From positions 9,101,105-9,165,104 of the forward strand of contig JAJEKV010000045.1 of assembly GCA_021234155.1 (NCBI GenBank): DNA of 64,000 bases, given 5' to 3'. Origin of the DNA: Isoetes taiwanensis. Lineage: Eukaryota > Streptophyta > Lycopodiopsida > Isoetales > Isoetaceae. Positions within the stretch are counted from its first letter, which is position 1; each line of letters opens with the position of its first letter. Below the pieces are notes generated by a model. That model saw nothing but the letters and a program-made list of their open reading frames with translations, made no database searches and had not been told where the DNA came from. A program made the translations under genes and the position numbers. This document shows positions 1 through 10,276 of this stretch, one piece after another.

Positions 1-2050
1 CGTCGCGGGGCGCACGGTCGCACCAAGAGAATGTAGCGAGCGAATCGACTATAGGTTGGACAGACTCGAAGGCATGGCTTTCATCCTCAACAACCCCCAG
101 CGGGCAACACCGACAAAGCTTTGTCCCGGCGGCTCTCCAACCCAACCGGCAGATCTCAAGCCGAAGATGATGGGCCCCTGTTCGAATGGACGCGATAATC
201 CTGTGCTTCTTCATGGGCAACTGAGAACGTAGGTAGAGCTGTGGGCCCCGAACCAGGGTGGGGTTTATGTGCTGTTTGTAGTGTGCCACCTTTACCTGTT
301 CCAGAGCACGGTGGTCCCAGAGCTTCCCCAGGAAAAAAGAGTCCAAGTACCCCCTCAGCCTGTTCCGGCTGGCATCTGTGTGCACCTAGACGCACCTATG
401 TCGTCCTACCACGCAAATACGACCACCGGGCTCTCTTGTCCTTCCAACAAGCCCCCGAAGTGGATTCGCGGGCTCATAAATGCGCCGTAAACCAAGTCGC
501 GGGGCCGAGTGTAAGCCCATGTTGGTCACCTTATACGAAATAGACAATGTGCCTATCGAGGGGTCGCCTGTTGCAAGGGGCATGAATCATGTCTCCTGCA
601 ACAAGATCTGATATGGAACTAAGGGCTTGACGCCAAGTGCCCGCGTCAAGAATGCCTTCTGGACCTGCTCTAAGTCGTTCCAAGTTGCCAAAGGCACCAC
701 TGGGCCCCACACCTCGACTCCATACAAAAGAACTGGCTCGACCGGTTCGGAACAAATGTGGACCGGTGGCCCCAGTCATACATACCGCCTGCAATGACTA
801 TTATTTTGCATTACATGCTAGCGCCTTCCAACCCTCAAGGTCACTTTCGAAGGCGAATGGATGCATCCTAATACATTGAGGACGGGAATTCCACCCCCAG
901 GTACTTGTAGCTGGGTGTGCATCTGCCCCTGGTAAGTGAGCGCCGGAGGTGCCGGATGACATGAGGAGGATATGAGGACCACCTGAGTCTTGGCCAGGTT
1001 GACCTGCATGTCCGTCGCCTGGCAGAATGTATCCAGGACATCTAGGTGTGCCTGCATTCCCTCTGGCGATGAGCTGTCGGATGACCTGGTGCAAGAGCCA
1101 TATCTGAATCCCCATTGGCGCCTAGCCAGCCTTCCAACCGGGTCAATGTAAAGCCCAAAGAGTGTGGGTGAGAGGACAAACTTGCCTAACTCCAATGCTA
1201 TCGGCAAATGATCCTTCTTCCGTTGCATGCGGCCTGTGTAGCGACTCGTAATGCAGTCATACACTGCGTTCTACAAATCCATAGGGAACCCCAAATTGTG
1301 CAATCTCGCCCACAATTTTTCCCGGGGGACTGTGTCGAAAGCCTTTGCAAAGTCCATAAAACAGCAGTACAGGTCTTTCCGACGGTTCCTGTTGTCCTCG
1401 ACTAGGGTCCTGAGTGTGAAGATGTGATCAATGGTCGAATGTCGGGGTCGGAAGCCTGCCTGGGTAAGTGCCATGACTCCTGCTGCCTCTGCCCATCTGA
1501 TTACCTGTTGTTCGAGAATGCCCGCGCACAGCTTGGCAAATACTGAGCTAACCATGATGGTTCGGTAATTGGCTGGATAGTGTGGGTCCCCTACCTTGTA
1601 GATCGGAACAACCCTGCTTGTGGTCCATGACCGGGGAAAACCCTCTTGCAGTGCCATGTTGAACAGTGCAGCCAGGACGGGCACCATGTGCTGTCCTGCC
1701 CACTTGAGCAACTCCGCTTGCAGGCCATCCAAGTCTGCCGCCTTCCCATTAGCCAGGCGCTGCAGCCCCTCTTTGACATCTTCTTCTGTGATCACCAGCG
1801 GTGGGCCATTTTACGGGGGAACATCCGTCCATGTTCCCGGAGGATCATAAAGCTGTTGCAGGTACTGCTCCCACTGCAACGCCGTGATGTTCCCCGTAGG
1901 CTGTGCTGGCCTGCAGAGTACCCTGCGCCGGAAAGCTCTCGGGTGGATGTCCAGTAGACCGAACATTTCTCCCTGGTGCCTTGCCAGGTACCTTGCCTTT
2001 GTTTCCTTGAGGAAGGCAGGGTAAAATTGCCTTTCTAAAATGCATATACA
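1..2050 (-). mobile_element. 5'-truncated LINE (non-LTR retrotransposon) fragment A
   Basis: The minus strand encodes the reverse transcriptase part of a LINE ORF2 in several frames. Around 1980-1800 is the pre-RT linker. At 1795-1271 come NGKAADLDGL, a QAGFRPRHSTIDH block and FMDFAKAFD (motif A). At about 1180-920 are LSPTLFGLYID and a thumb-like block ending in VNLAKTQVV. Further down are LYGVEVWGP (about 730) and a C-terminal zinc knuckle CRCC...VEDESHAF (about 130-60), running off the left edge. The catalytic YADD box is missing: the sequence between LFGLYID and SSPEGMQAH is damaged. Frames shift near 1265, 800 and 400, so the copy is dead. No endonuclease is seen, so it starts inside ORF2 near 2050. 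Confidence 0.85.
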
Positions 2051-2555
2051 ATGGGGATTTTCTTTATCACTGCCATACCCCCTTTACTGTCAGATGAAGA
2101 AGTGGATGAAGGCAAGTCCCATCATATGTTGCTGATAATGAAGTGGGTGAGTGTAAGTCTCATCACGTGTTGTGTGTTTGAGAATAAATCATCATATGTT
2201 CTAAAGAGGACGCTACAAATGAGGTATGATTTAAACTACTAACTAAACAACAAACTATATTCAAGTGCATCCCCAGGCCCTCAACTCCTTTTTTAGCATG
2301 AACAAATATGACAACATGAATGAATCTAACCCATCGAAGGTAAAAAATGACAAAATTAGGTCCAACATCTGAGTGCTAAGAAATGGTGATGGATTAAATT
2401 TTATCCAGGTTGTAAACATGAATTGTTGAAACCGAGGCATTCACCAAGAACACCCGATATGGTGGGTTAACCTCAAGGAATTAACCTCCAGTTCTAAGAT
2501 ACATGGAAAACCGCACTAAGTGGAAAATCAGAGCTTCAAATAAACACCTCAAGGA
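2051..2555. other. intergenic, no gene seen
   Basis: This AT-rich stretch lies between two minus-strand LINEs. A loosely repeated phrase about 48 bp apart (GATGAAG...AAGTCCCATCATATGTT and GTGAGTG...AAGTCTCATCACGTGTT, about 2093-2170) is the only structure noticed. No coding capacity was recognised. Confidence 0.5.
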
Positions 2556-2580
2556 AATAGAATAGAATAGAATAGAATAT
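2556..2580 (-). repeat. (TATTC)n microsatellite tail of LINE B
   Basis: About five AATAG units on the plus strand, TATTC units in the LINE's own orientation, abut the LINE 3' end. The same pentamer tails the LINE fragment at 22265 and the 3' end at 49.6 kb. Confidence 0.85.
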
Positions 2581-2620
2581 ACATTAACGTCCCTCAGGCC
2601 GTGAGGCCCCCGGACTTATG
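2581..2620 (-). ncRNA. LINE B 3'-terminal hairpin and GGACGTTAA-type box
   Basis: In LINE orientation this reads GGGGGCCTCACGGCCTGAGG followed by GACGTTAATG and then the tail. GGCCTCACGGCC(TGAGG) can fold into a short GC stem. Equivalent hairpin-plus-box elements end the other LINE copies in the window. By analogy with known LINEs it may be the RT recognition element for target-primed reverse transcription; that role is inferred. Confidence 0.6.
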
Positions 2621-2763
2621 TAGCATCCTGCGAGCTCCCATAGGGTGCTGCCAGCAAACAGACGCATAGGTTTTATGTAGCCATCTAGCAGGCTTCACTT
2701 GTTCTTTACATATTACCCGCATCGTGCTTATAGCTGGCTTCTTGGCCATGCACAAATGCATCG

Positions 2764-5700
2764 TTATAAACAGTTTTGAACTGTACTTTGTGGGCTTCTC
2801 TGATCCGCCTCATCCGTGCTTTTCAGATTATTAGCTCTCTCTCTTTGTGCACCCCCCGGTGTCTTATTATCATTTCTTTTATAGCTTTCGCTACATCTGT
2901 GAGTGTCTCTTCTTTGTCCATCAGTGCTGGGAGTGGGAGATCCCACCTGACCTTGTTAAATTTGGACCTTATGTCGTTGTAAACCGGGCACTCCTTTACC
3001 ATGTGCTCTTAGTCTTCTATTTTTTCACGAGTCACATACTCGGCATATTCGCTCTGCTCTATCTATTTTCCTCCATCTATCTTTCTCAATTCGGAGGTCG
3101 TGGCTTCCCATCCTGAATCTGGCCAGCGTTCCCCTGTTACTCTTATTCAACATGCTGCTTTTGTATGTGATATGCCCTATCTGTCCCCCTGGATTGAAGG
3201 TTTCCAATAGCCAGTCTGCCTTGGGCCTAACCCATGTGCCGTGCCAGCCAGTTTCTCATTGCTCTGCCTGTCCATTCTTCGTCCCATCCGTCTGCTTGTA
3301 TAATCTGACTTAGTTGCATCCCCATATTTGCTGTCCATTTCGCCAATTCGTTAAACCATCCTTTGCCCGCTGTTATGTGCTATTTTGCTGATTCATCTAT
3401 CGCTAGTGACGACAGTTTGTCCTCTTTCCCATAGCTATTGTCCTTTATTAGGTACCTAACTGTTCTTTCCCAGGTCCTCACTTCCATTGGCTTTTCCCCT
3501 GTCTCATATAAGATTGTTGCCAATGATGTACCTGTCTTCACCTGGAATTCCTGTCCGTGCCATTGCCTCAGTATTCCTTCTTGTTTTTCCCATTTCTTTT
3601 CTGACAGTCCTGGTCCCCATGTCTCACATCCGTACAACTGTGTTGATGCTACTATCGTGCTGAATAGGTATGATTTGATTTCCCAATTGGTGATCCCGGT
3701 TGTTGTTCGCATAATTCATCATGATGTAATAATTGCCTATTGCTGCTTGGAATCGGTATCCGCTTCTTTTGACCATTTCCCCATGTATCGTACCCCGGAT
3801 AATTGCACCACGTGGCTTCCTCTAGTTCCTCCCCTTGTATCTAAATGGTGCATTGCTTTATCTTTGTCCCAAGGTCACTATTTTTGTTTTTCCCAGGTTG
3901 ACTGTCAGTCCTGTCTCTTCACAGAATTCCTCTAGTATCTCTAGCATCCTGTGCATCCCTTTGGCTTTGGTCGCCATCATACCTAAATCATTTGCATATA
4001 GCATTATTGGGACTTTTGTTTTCCCTATCATTGGTGCTTCACTGTCTCCCTGTCTTTCCCTGACAAATTCCCTTAGAGCATCTATGTATATCCCAAACAG
4101 CGTGGGTGATAGTGGACATCCTTGCTTTACTCCTGTATCGCATTCTATGGCTTCTCCTCCCCCCTCTGTTTTGGCATACACCTTTTGGTATAGCCTTGCG
4201 ATTGATCCTACTAACCCTTACGGTGCTCTTAGTCCTATTAGTCTAAGTAGGAGCTTATCCCTAGGCACCGTTGTCGAAGGCTTTTTAAAGTCCACGGCGA
4301 CATATGATCTTCTTGTTGTTCTCCTTTATGCGCTCTATCATTATCCTTAGAGTCACCAAATGGTCCGTAGTCGAATACTTTCGGTGAAAACACGCGACCA
4401 CGTGCTCGAGCTTCCCCCATACGCCCGTTTTTCGACTTTTGATCCGGCATTTTCCCAGAACCATTTAGCGAATCTTGAATCCGACCATAATAGTCCTCAG
4501 TAGTTGCTCGGTTCCTCCTTGTTTCCTCCTTTGTGGGCGGGATTACCTTGTTAAAGCGCCATCTTTAGGTGAACCCAAATGTACTACCTCATTGAATATT
4601 TCTGTTATAATCCCTATTATCTCTGTTCCTACGCACTTCAGCATCTCTGCTGTTAGCCCATATAGATCTGGAGCTTTATTGTTTGCCATTTTGTTTAGTG
4701 CCCATGTCACTTCTTCCTTGGAGAAAGGGGGTTTGTGTCTACCTTCTGAGTCCATGATTGGCGCAGCTCCTGTTTTGTACAACCGTTCTAGGTATCTTGT
4801 CCAGTCTATTTCTATTTCCGTTATTCTCCCATCCTCCCCTGTTGATGTATCCGCTTTTGCTTTTGAGCCTCTTTTCATATTGTTCCATAATACTTTAGGT
4901 CTCCTTTTCAGGTCTTCGGCCAATCCCCATTGATGGTTCTTCAGGTCCTGGGTTCTCTTTCTTTTCAGAATTTTCACGTACTTGCTGCGTTCCTCTTGGT
5001 ATGCCTCAGTTCCTTTTGCCTGTTTGGCTTTCCTTCGTTGTTCCATGCACCCTTCATCAAACCATACTGATCTTCGAAATGCTATAGCCCTCCTTCCTCT
5101 TTCTCTTCTCCCGAATGCCACTCTAGCTGCTTCCTCCAAGATGTCATTCATATCATTCCCTCTGTCCTTCATTCCCTCTCCCCATACCTTCGCTTTTATT
5201 CCCTTTTGTACCGTTTTTATGAATGTTCCCACTCTGTTTTCTCTGAATTTAATTGTTATCTCGGCCTGTTTACCTCTTCCTTGTTCGTCATCTGTTCTTC
5301 CCCTTGTCACCTTTATCTTGAGCAATATGGGTCTGTGTCCCTCCCTCCTTCCTATCGGCCATTTCCCTAATTCCATCTTTCCGATTTCTTTTATTGCTTC
5401 TTCATTTGCTATCACGTAGTCTACTATGCTGCTCCCATGGGCATTTGTGCTTGTGAACTGGCCTGACCCCTCCCATCTTCTTAAACCGTTGCATATAATT
5501 GTATCTGTCGCTGTACATACCTCCATCAGTGTTTCTCCCCTCGCTGTCTGTTCCATTTCGTCTACCGTGTCTCGCTGCCATTCCTCCCCTCTTATAGTCT
5601 GTGTCCACTGCCCACTCTCGTTGTCTATCCCTGCTTTATGTGATTGTTCCCGTCCCGTCCTTGCATTAATATCCCCCACTATGATCAACATTCCCTTATC

Positions 5701-6345
5701 CCTATGTCTCATGATGATCTCTCCCATGCTTAATAGTTCCAGTTTATCGCATTGGGGCGGATAGTATACTATTAGCAAATACAGATTTCTGTAATCAAGC
5801 AACACAACATTTATAAGCATGTATCTTTTATTAATGTCGTTTTCCAAAATACATGCTTTTCTGATACTGCTGTTCCTAATGTAACAGGCTAGCCCTGCGC
5901 TACCCCTTCCTATTTTGTAGTTATTTTCCCTCCAACAGGTGAACAAAGTGTAGCCTGGTTCATCTGGTAGCCTCTTTGTGCTGTGTTCCCATGTCTCTAC
6001 CAGACATATGATATCCTGGTCTCGTGCTTCGTTTAGGCGTTCTCCATCATCCCAAGGATATCCCGTACAATTCCAGTACCAGATCGTTATTTCTTCCTTC
6101 CTTTCTGCACCCCCCTGTCTCCCTGCTGGTCCATTACGTGTCCTTTCCTTAGCTGTCCTCTCGTTCTTGCTCCCTGATCCTCCACTCTCTCCCTTGTCAG
6201 CTTTATGTTCTTGTCTAGGTCCCTTCCGACCTCTTTTCCGCTTCCCCATCCTAAATGTGTTTGTGTTAGAATCTTGGGGGCTGTTTCCCAGTCTATTGCC
6301 CCTGATGGTATTATTTTCCTCATCTGCTTCAGCTGTCCCTGTCAT
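2764..6345 (-). pseudogene. LINE B ORF2: APE endonuclease, reverse transcriptase, zinc knuckle (frameshifted)
   Basis: The chosen ATG (6345-6343) overlaps the ORF1 stop; the frame is open to 4543, about 600 codons. After a lysine/arginine-rich leader the endonuclease starts near residue 86: WNC (91-93), ETWE (about 117), VYYPP, VGDINARTG (about 224), SIVDYVIAN and GHRP are the APE-family catalytic and structural motifs. RT begins with NKMANNKAPD. Downstream the frame changes: HVVACFHRKYSTTDHLVTLR (about 4440-4330), GVKQGCPLSPTLFGIYID and then LYANDLG (3858-4181), where the family has YADD. The C-terminal region continues at 3712-3380 (LYGCETWGPG), 3207-3025 (CRVCD) and 2946-2764. The YAND change and the frameshifts imply an inactive copy. 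Confidence 0.85.
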
Positions 6346-7073
6346 CTCACTACCTCCGTTTCCTGATTCCCATCTCCCCTCGGCCCCTGCGTGTCCATCC
6401 CATCTCTCTGCGTTGTCGGTTCTTGCGGTGTGTTCTCCCGTCCTCTTTTGAGGTATAGTTTCCCATTCTTTACCCCTGCTTGTACTCCCGCGCGACTCAG
6501 TTCTTTGACTTTCGCCAGTTCTCTGTGTAACCCCTGTCTCTGCATGGGTGTTAGGGCCTCTTGTACTTTGAGTCCATTCCTGAGTTTGAACCCTGCGTGG
6601 ATGATTCTTTCTTTGGCCGCCAGGTCTCTCATAGTCACATTTATATGTCTCGCTCTCCCTCTCCAAGCTCCTGCTCGTGCTGCTTTCACTATCACATTCC
6701 TGTGTTCTTGAAAAATGTTCTCCATTATCTCTGCAGTGACGCGGAACGTGTCTTCGTTAGGCCTCTCGGCTACTCCTATCAATCTTACATCAAGTTTAAT
6801 CCTTTCCTGTTCTTTGAACTCCACTATGTGCGGTTTAATCCTATCAAAACTCTGCGATGCATCTAGATCTATTTGTTGCTTTTCTAATATCACCAACCTT
6901 TGTATGATTTCCGCTTTTTCTTTCTCCACCTCTTCCATCCTCTTCCGAATTTTCGCCTCTGTATCTTCCACCACCTGCACCCGTTCTTCCACTTTCCCTA
7001 TTGCCTCTTTGTTATGTTGCACCGCGCCTGCCAGTGTGTTCAGTGCTTCCATCCTCGGGACCCTGGCTTCCAC
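6342..7073 (-). CDS. LINE B ORF1 protein: coiled coil, RRM-like and C-terminal domain
   Basis: An open frame of 243 codons that begins at a GTG after an in-frame stop. The first ATG is at 7052 (codon 8), and a frameshift to an upstream ATG is possible. Residues about 15-70 are a charged heptad-like coiled coil (KVEERVQVVEDTEAKIRKRM region). Residues about 92-160 carry an RRM-like core (VRLIGVAE, then RARHINVTM). Residues about 163-211 form the C-terminal domain (VQEALTPMQRQ ... VKNGKLYLKRG) typical of L1-type ORF1 nucleic-acid chaperones. Such proteins trimerise and bind LINE RNA in the RNP. The stop overlaps the ORF2 start. The C-terminal block is related to the ORF1 remnants at 13.1 and 62.2 kb. 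Confidence 0.8.
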   Translation of the reverse strand: MEARVPRMEALNTLAGAVQHNKEAIGKVEERVQVVEDTEAKIRKRMEEVEKEKAEIIQRLVILEKQQIDLDASQSFDRIKPHIVEFKEQERIKLDVRLIGVAERPNEDTFRVTAEIMENIFQEHRNVIVKAARAGAWRGRARHINVTMRDLAAKERIIHAGFKLRNGLKVQEALTPMQRQGLHRELAKVKELSRAGVQAGVKNGKLYLKRGRENTPQEPTTQRDGMDTQGPRGDGNQETEVVR

Positions 7074-7700
7074 CTTCGTCCATCATGTGCCGAAGTCCTG
7101 CGGCGATCTTGCTTGAGTTCTTCCACCTTTTGCCCCCGCTCCTGTTTGGCTAGCCATTCTTCTTTCTGTTGTTTTGGTGGTTCCGCTTCGCTGAGTTCCC
7201 TTCCGCCGCTCGCTTTCTCCTGTGCTTTCCTGCTTCCTATTTCTCTTCCGCGGGCTTACTATATCTTGTTCCTTTATTTATCCGTTCGGACCTTTTTCCC
7301 CCCATATTCTTTCAGTTTTGAATTTCAAAATTCGAATCATCCTATCTAAGATATGATTACTGGGTGTTTGCGTCCGCCATTTACTATCGGCGTTCTTATG
7401 GCTGGCCCTTAGATTTGTATTCAATTCCCTAGATTCAGTGATTTTCGGTACCATATGGACTGTTTTTGCTTTCTTTGTATCCTTCTGGGAGTGGGTTTTT
7501 TGTGACTTTGGTGCACCAGTCGGAGGATTGGATCCTCACCGCCCCGTGTGCGGTAGGGGAGTTGCCTCCCACTATCCCCGCCAGCAACCTCCTGTCTTTC
7601 CACTTCCATTTTCGTTTCCATTCTATGGGCCGGGTAAGCTGGTGTCTGTTGTTTAGCAGTCGGCACCAGCCGGTGGGCTATTTTTCCCACTCTGTCCTGG

Positions 7701-8900
7701 TGTATGGCGGAGACACCCGTCTCTCTGTCCCATAGCTTAGCCTTCCACCCTTTGCACCATCTACTCCTGGACCCCCTATTTATCTGGATTCTGTTCGTCT
7801 CTCCTTCGTTTTTTGTTACGTCCCTTGGATCCCTTGGATTAATGGATTAATAGAGTTTCACGTATCCGCCCAACTTCTCCTTTTCATTTGTATCTTTATT
7901 AGGTCGCTTGCATACGTCTGCGTTCGTCTCTATCATATACCTCCCTGCAATTATATCTATACTTTCCTTAATGCATCACTATCCCAATACAACCTATACA
8001 ACCTATATCGTACATTTACACGCCTTGTCGTATTACCATATTTCTATTACTATATTTCTATTTCTATTACTATATTTCTTTCGTCCCCTATGTGGGCCCA
8101 TACCCGGAGATTCGTTTCCACCTTAAACATACGCCCTCCCTTACCTTCATTCGTATTTCTGCCAACCTGCTATATGTATCTTCCTAGCTTCATATACCTG
8201 TATCCTATGTTTAATTTTGACAACTAGCGGGTCCAGTTTGTGCATAGTTTAGCGGTAAGTCAGCCACCCCTCTTTGGTCTTGTTTTGGCGTGCCTAACTG
8301 AGCCCTGGGTACCCTTTCCTAAATTACTACATACCACCCAATATGGTTTCGTATAGTCACCCCCCGAGATGTATGCGGGCATCCCCAATTACAGCCGTTA
8401 GTTCGTTGATTTGGTTATATCACATTAGTCCACGAAATACAGATATGAGATATGCCTTTTTGTTTTAGGGAGAGAATAAGCAACACTGGGACGAAGTTAC
8501 TATAGATAATATCCGATGCTATGCTTACTGCAAAAATTCTACATTGAAAAAGGAGAGTTCTTCTCTCACTTACATTACTTAGCTTTTTCAGCCATTTTCA
8601 TCCAAAATCGCTTCTTCTCACACAAACAAACAGGAACAAACAGGATTTCTATCCCTTCTGATCGGGATTACTTACCTGCACTTTCTGGACCTAACTGTTT
8701 GAACAAAGGATTGTTTTGAACAGGCAACAGAAAAGGGTAGAGCAAGAAGATAAAGAGATATAAAAAGATAGAAGGATAAAAAGATAAAAAGACAAAAGAG
8801 TATAACAAAAGGAGAGCATGGCATGCATCCGCTTGGGCCTCCCCCCTATTACGTCTCCTCCTCTGATTTTGTGCTGATCAAACTCTTTTCCTGTCCATAA
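7701..8900. other. intergenic, pyrimidine-rich, no gene seen
   Basis: T/C-rich sequence on the plus strand, possibly including the extreme 5' end of LINE B, followed by AT-rich DNA with short AAAGATA-type repeats near 8745-8800. No convincing coding or RNA gene was recognised. Confidence 0.4.
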
Positions 8901-9114
8901 CTAATTTTTTAGCTTCTTTTCGGAAGATGGCTCACCGATCTTTTTAACTTTTTCGAGATTCCTCCCCATGTAAGCCCGACACAAAAAATCGACGGGGTTC
9001 TTCTCACAGCAGTAAATACAAACCTTACCGAAATCACACACCAGAAGATTGTGCTGATAACTCGAGGATCTTTGTATGGCAGCATGAACCTGCAACCTAT
9101 TGAAGCACTGCATA

Positions 9115-9938
9115 CACTACTACAGAATAGGCAGTTTGCGATGTCATTTGCGACGTAACGAGAACATCAAACGTCGCATGCACACGCTTTAATAACGTTT
9201 CCCGCTCGTCGCAAATGACGTCGCCGTGGATTCGTCGCATGTGCGACGTCACGTCGCATGTGCAACGTATTAGCGACGTCGTGGACGTCCCAAATACGTA
9301 CAAAATATGTCCTTATGACATTTTACAGACGTCGCTCATATGTTGCTAAGACGTACATATATGTGCGTCCAAAATGTCAACGTATTAGCGACGTCGTGGA
9401 CGTCCCAAATACGTACAAAATATGTCCTTATGACATTTTACAGACGTCGCTCATATGTTGCTAAGACGTACATATATGTGCGTCCAAAATGTTTTTTCGT
9501 GGACTTGAACCCCTAACCTTTAGCTAACAAACCTGAGGCCTTACCAACACCTCAATAACTTATATTTGTATTTATTTTGTGTTTATTCTTAAAGTCGCAA
9601 TGAGACGTTGTAATGACGTTGCACTTGCGACGTGTCACGTCGCAAATGCGACGTGGCACGTACAATATGCAACGTAACACATTTCACATGCGACGTCACA
9701 CGTTGCATCTGCGACGTGACACGTCGCTTAACTTTTAACGGCCACATTGCCATGTCAGCTGCCACATAGGATACCTTTGCGACGTCTGACCAAACGTTTC
9801 AATAGCGACGTGGGACGTTGCATATGCGACGTCGTTTGAATTTTGCACGACGTCTTTAGAACGCTCGCGAATTTTGCGGCGTGGACGTTTCAAATACGTC
9901 GCAAACCGACGTCGCAAACAGCCCATTCTCTAGTAGTG
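9115..9938. mobile_element. miniature non-autonomous CACTA (CMC/EnSpm) transposon, 824 bp
   Basis: It begins CACTACTACAGAATAGGC and ends with the reverse complement of CACTACTAGAGAATGGGC. The inverted termini match over roughly 30 bp. It is flanked by direct ATA duplications (9112-9114 and 9939-9941), the 3-bp target site expected for CACTA elements. The interior has no transposase and is filled with GCGACGT/ACGTCGC motifs in both orientations, fitting the subterminal transposase-binding repeats of this superfamily. It contains a 115-bp perfect tandem duplication. It sits inside a cysteine-rich reading frame. Confidence 0.95.
9263..9492 (+). repeat. 115-bp exact tandem duplication inside the CACTA element
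   Basis: Two head-to-tail copies (9263-9377 and 9378-9492) start with CAACGTATTAGCGACG and end GTGCGTCCAAAATGT. I saw no mismatch, so the duplication is recent or copied within the element family. Confidence 0.9.
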
Positions 9939-10276
9939 ATAGTTCGATCCATGTCTTGGCGCCTCACCGAGTCGTTCTTGTCGCCTAATACTCCTAGTAC
10001 TTCCAGCAATCCTAGGGTATATTGGCTATCCCGCATGGACTGTGCATGATGAATTCTGTCACAGTACAGACAATGCACTCGGCCGCAGCTGATGCATGAA
10101 TGTAAACCTCTGCTCAGGCACATACAACTGTCGAAACAAATGCACCACGAATTAAGCTCCTCCAGATCGGGATTGAATGGCACTGTTAAGTTGCCTGGGG
10201 TGCCGGAGTTGGGGCGCTTCTTGCCGACCTTCTTATCTTCCTCTACATCCACAAGAATCTTTTTTCCCCTGTCCAT

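Larger units (their letters stand above)
2556..7700 (-). mobile_element. LINE B, near full-length non-LTR retrotransposon
   Basis: A minus-strand LINE with ORF1 (7073-6342), ORF2 (6345 down to about 2760), a 3' UTR, a terminal hairpin with conserved box (about 2620-2581) and a (TATTC)n tail at 2580-2556. ORF1 and ORF2 overlap by ATGA. ORF2 has an APE-type endonuclease, a reverse transcriptase and a C-terminal zinc knuckle but is frameshifted in the RT region. The 5' end is not defined; a minus-strand ORF at 7690-7421 and CT-rich DNA upstream probably belong to its 5' UTR. The separate coiled-coil/RRM-like ORF1 is of the L1 type. Confidence 0.85.
8901..10276 (-). pseudogene. cysteine-rich, B-box/PLATZ-like zinc-binding ORF split by a CACTA insertion
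   Basis: The minus-strand ATG at 10276 (in-frame TAG just upstream) opens 112 codons up to the insertion at 9941. The reading resumes in the same frame at 9114 for 70 codons to a stop at 8901. With the transposon and one ATA copy left out, the frame is continuous at about 182 codons. The first half holds C61-x2-C64-x4-C69-x2-C72-x3-H76, the same spacing as part of the PLATZ/B-box zinc fold, plus four Cys at 45-53. The second half has CIYCC and a basic end. The upstream C-x2-H of true PLATZ proteins is absent, so the family is unsure; it may be a divergent PLATZ relative or a captured fragment. The insertion adds stops within about 16 codons. Function unknown. Confidence 0.65.

Noticed and set aside
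3438-7349. Plus-strand ORFs of 100-170 codons
   Set aside because: They are antisense shadows of LINE B ORF1 and ORF2; minus-strand frames carry the conserved motifs.
9115-9938. CRISPR-like array because of recurring GCGACGT words
   Set aside because: Words are irregularly spaced in both orientations inside a CACTA element with inverted termini and ATA duplications.
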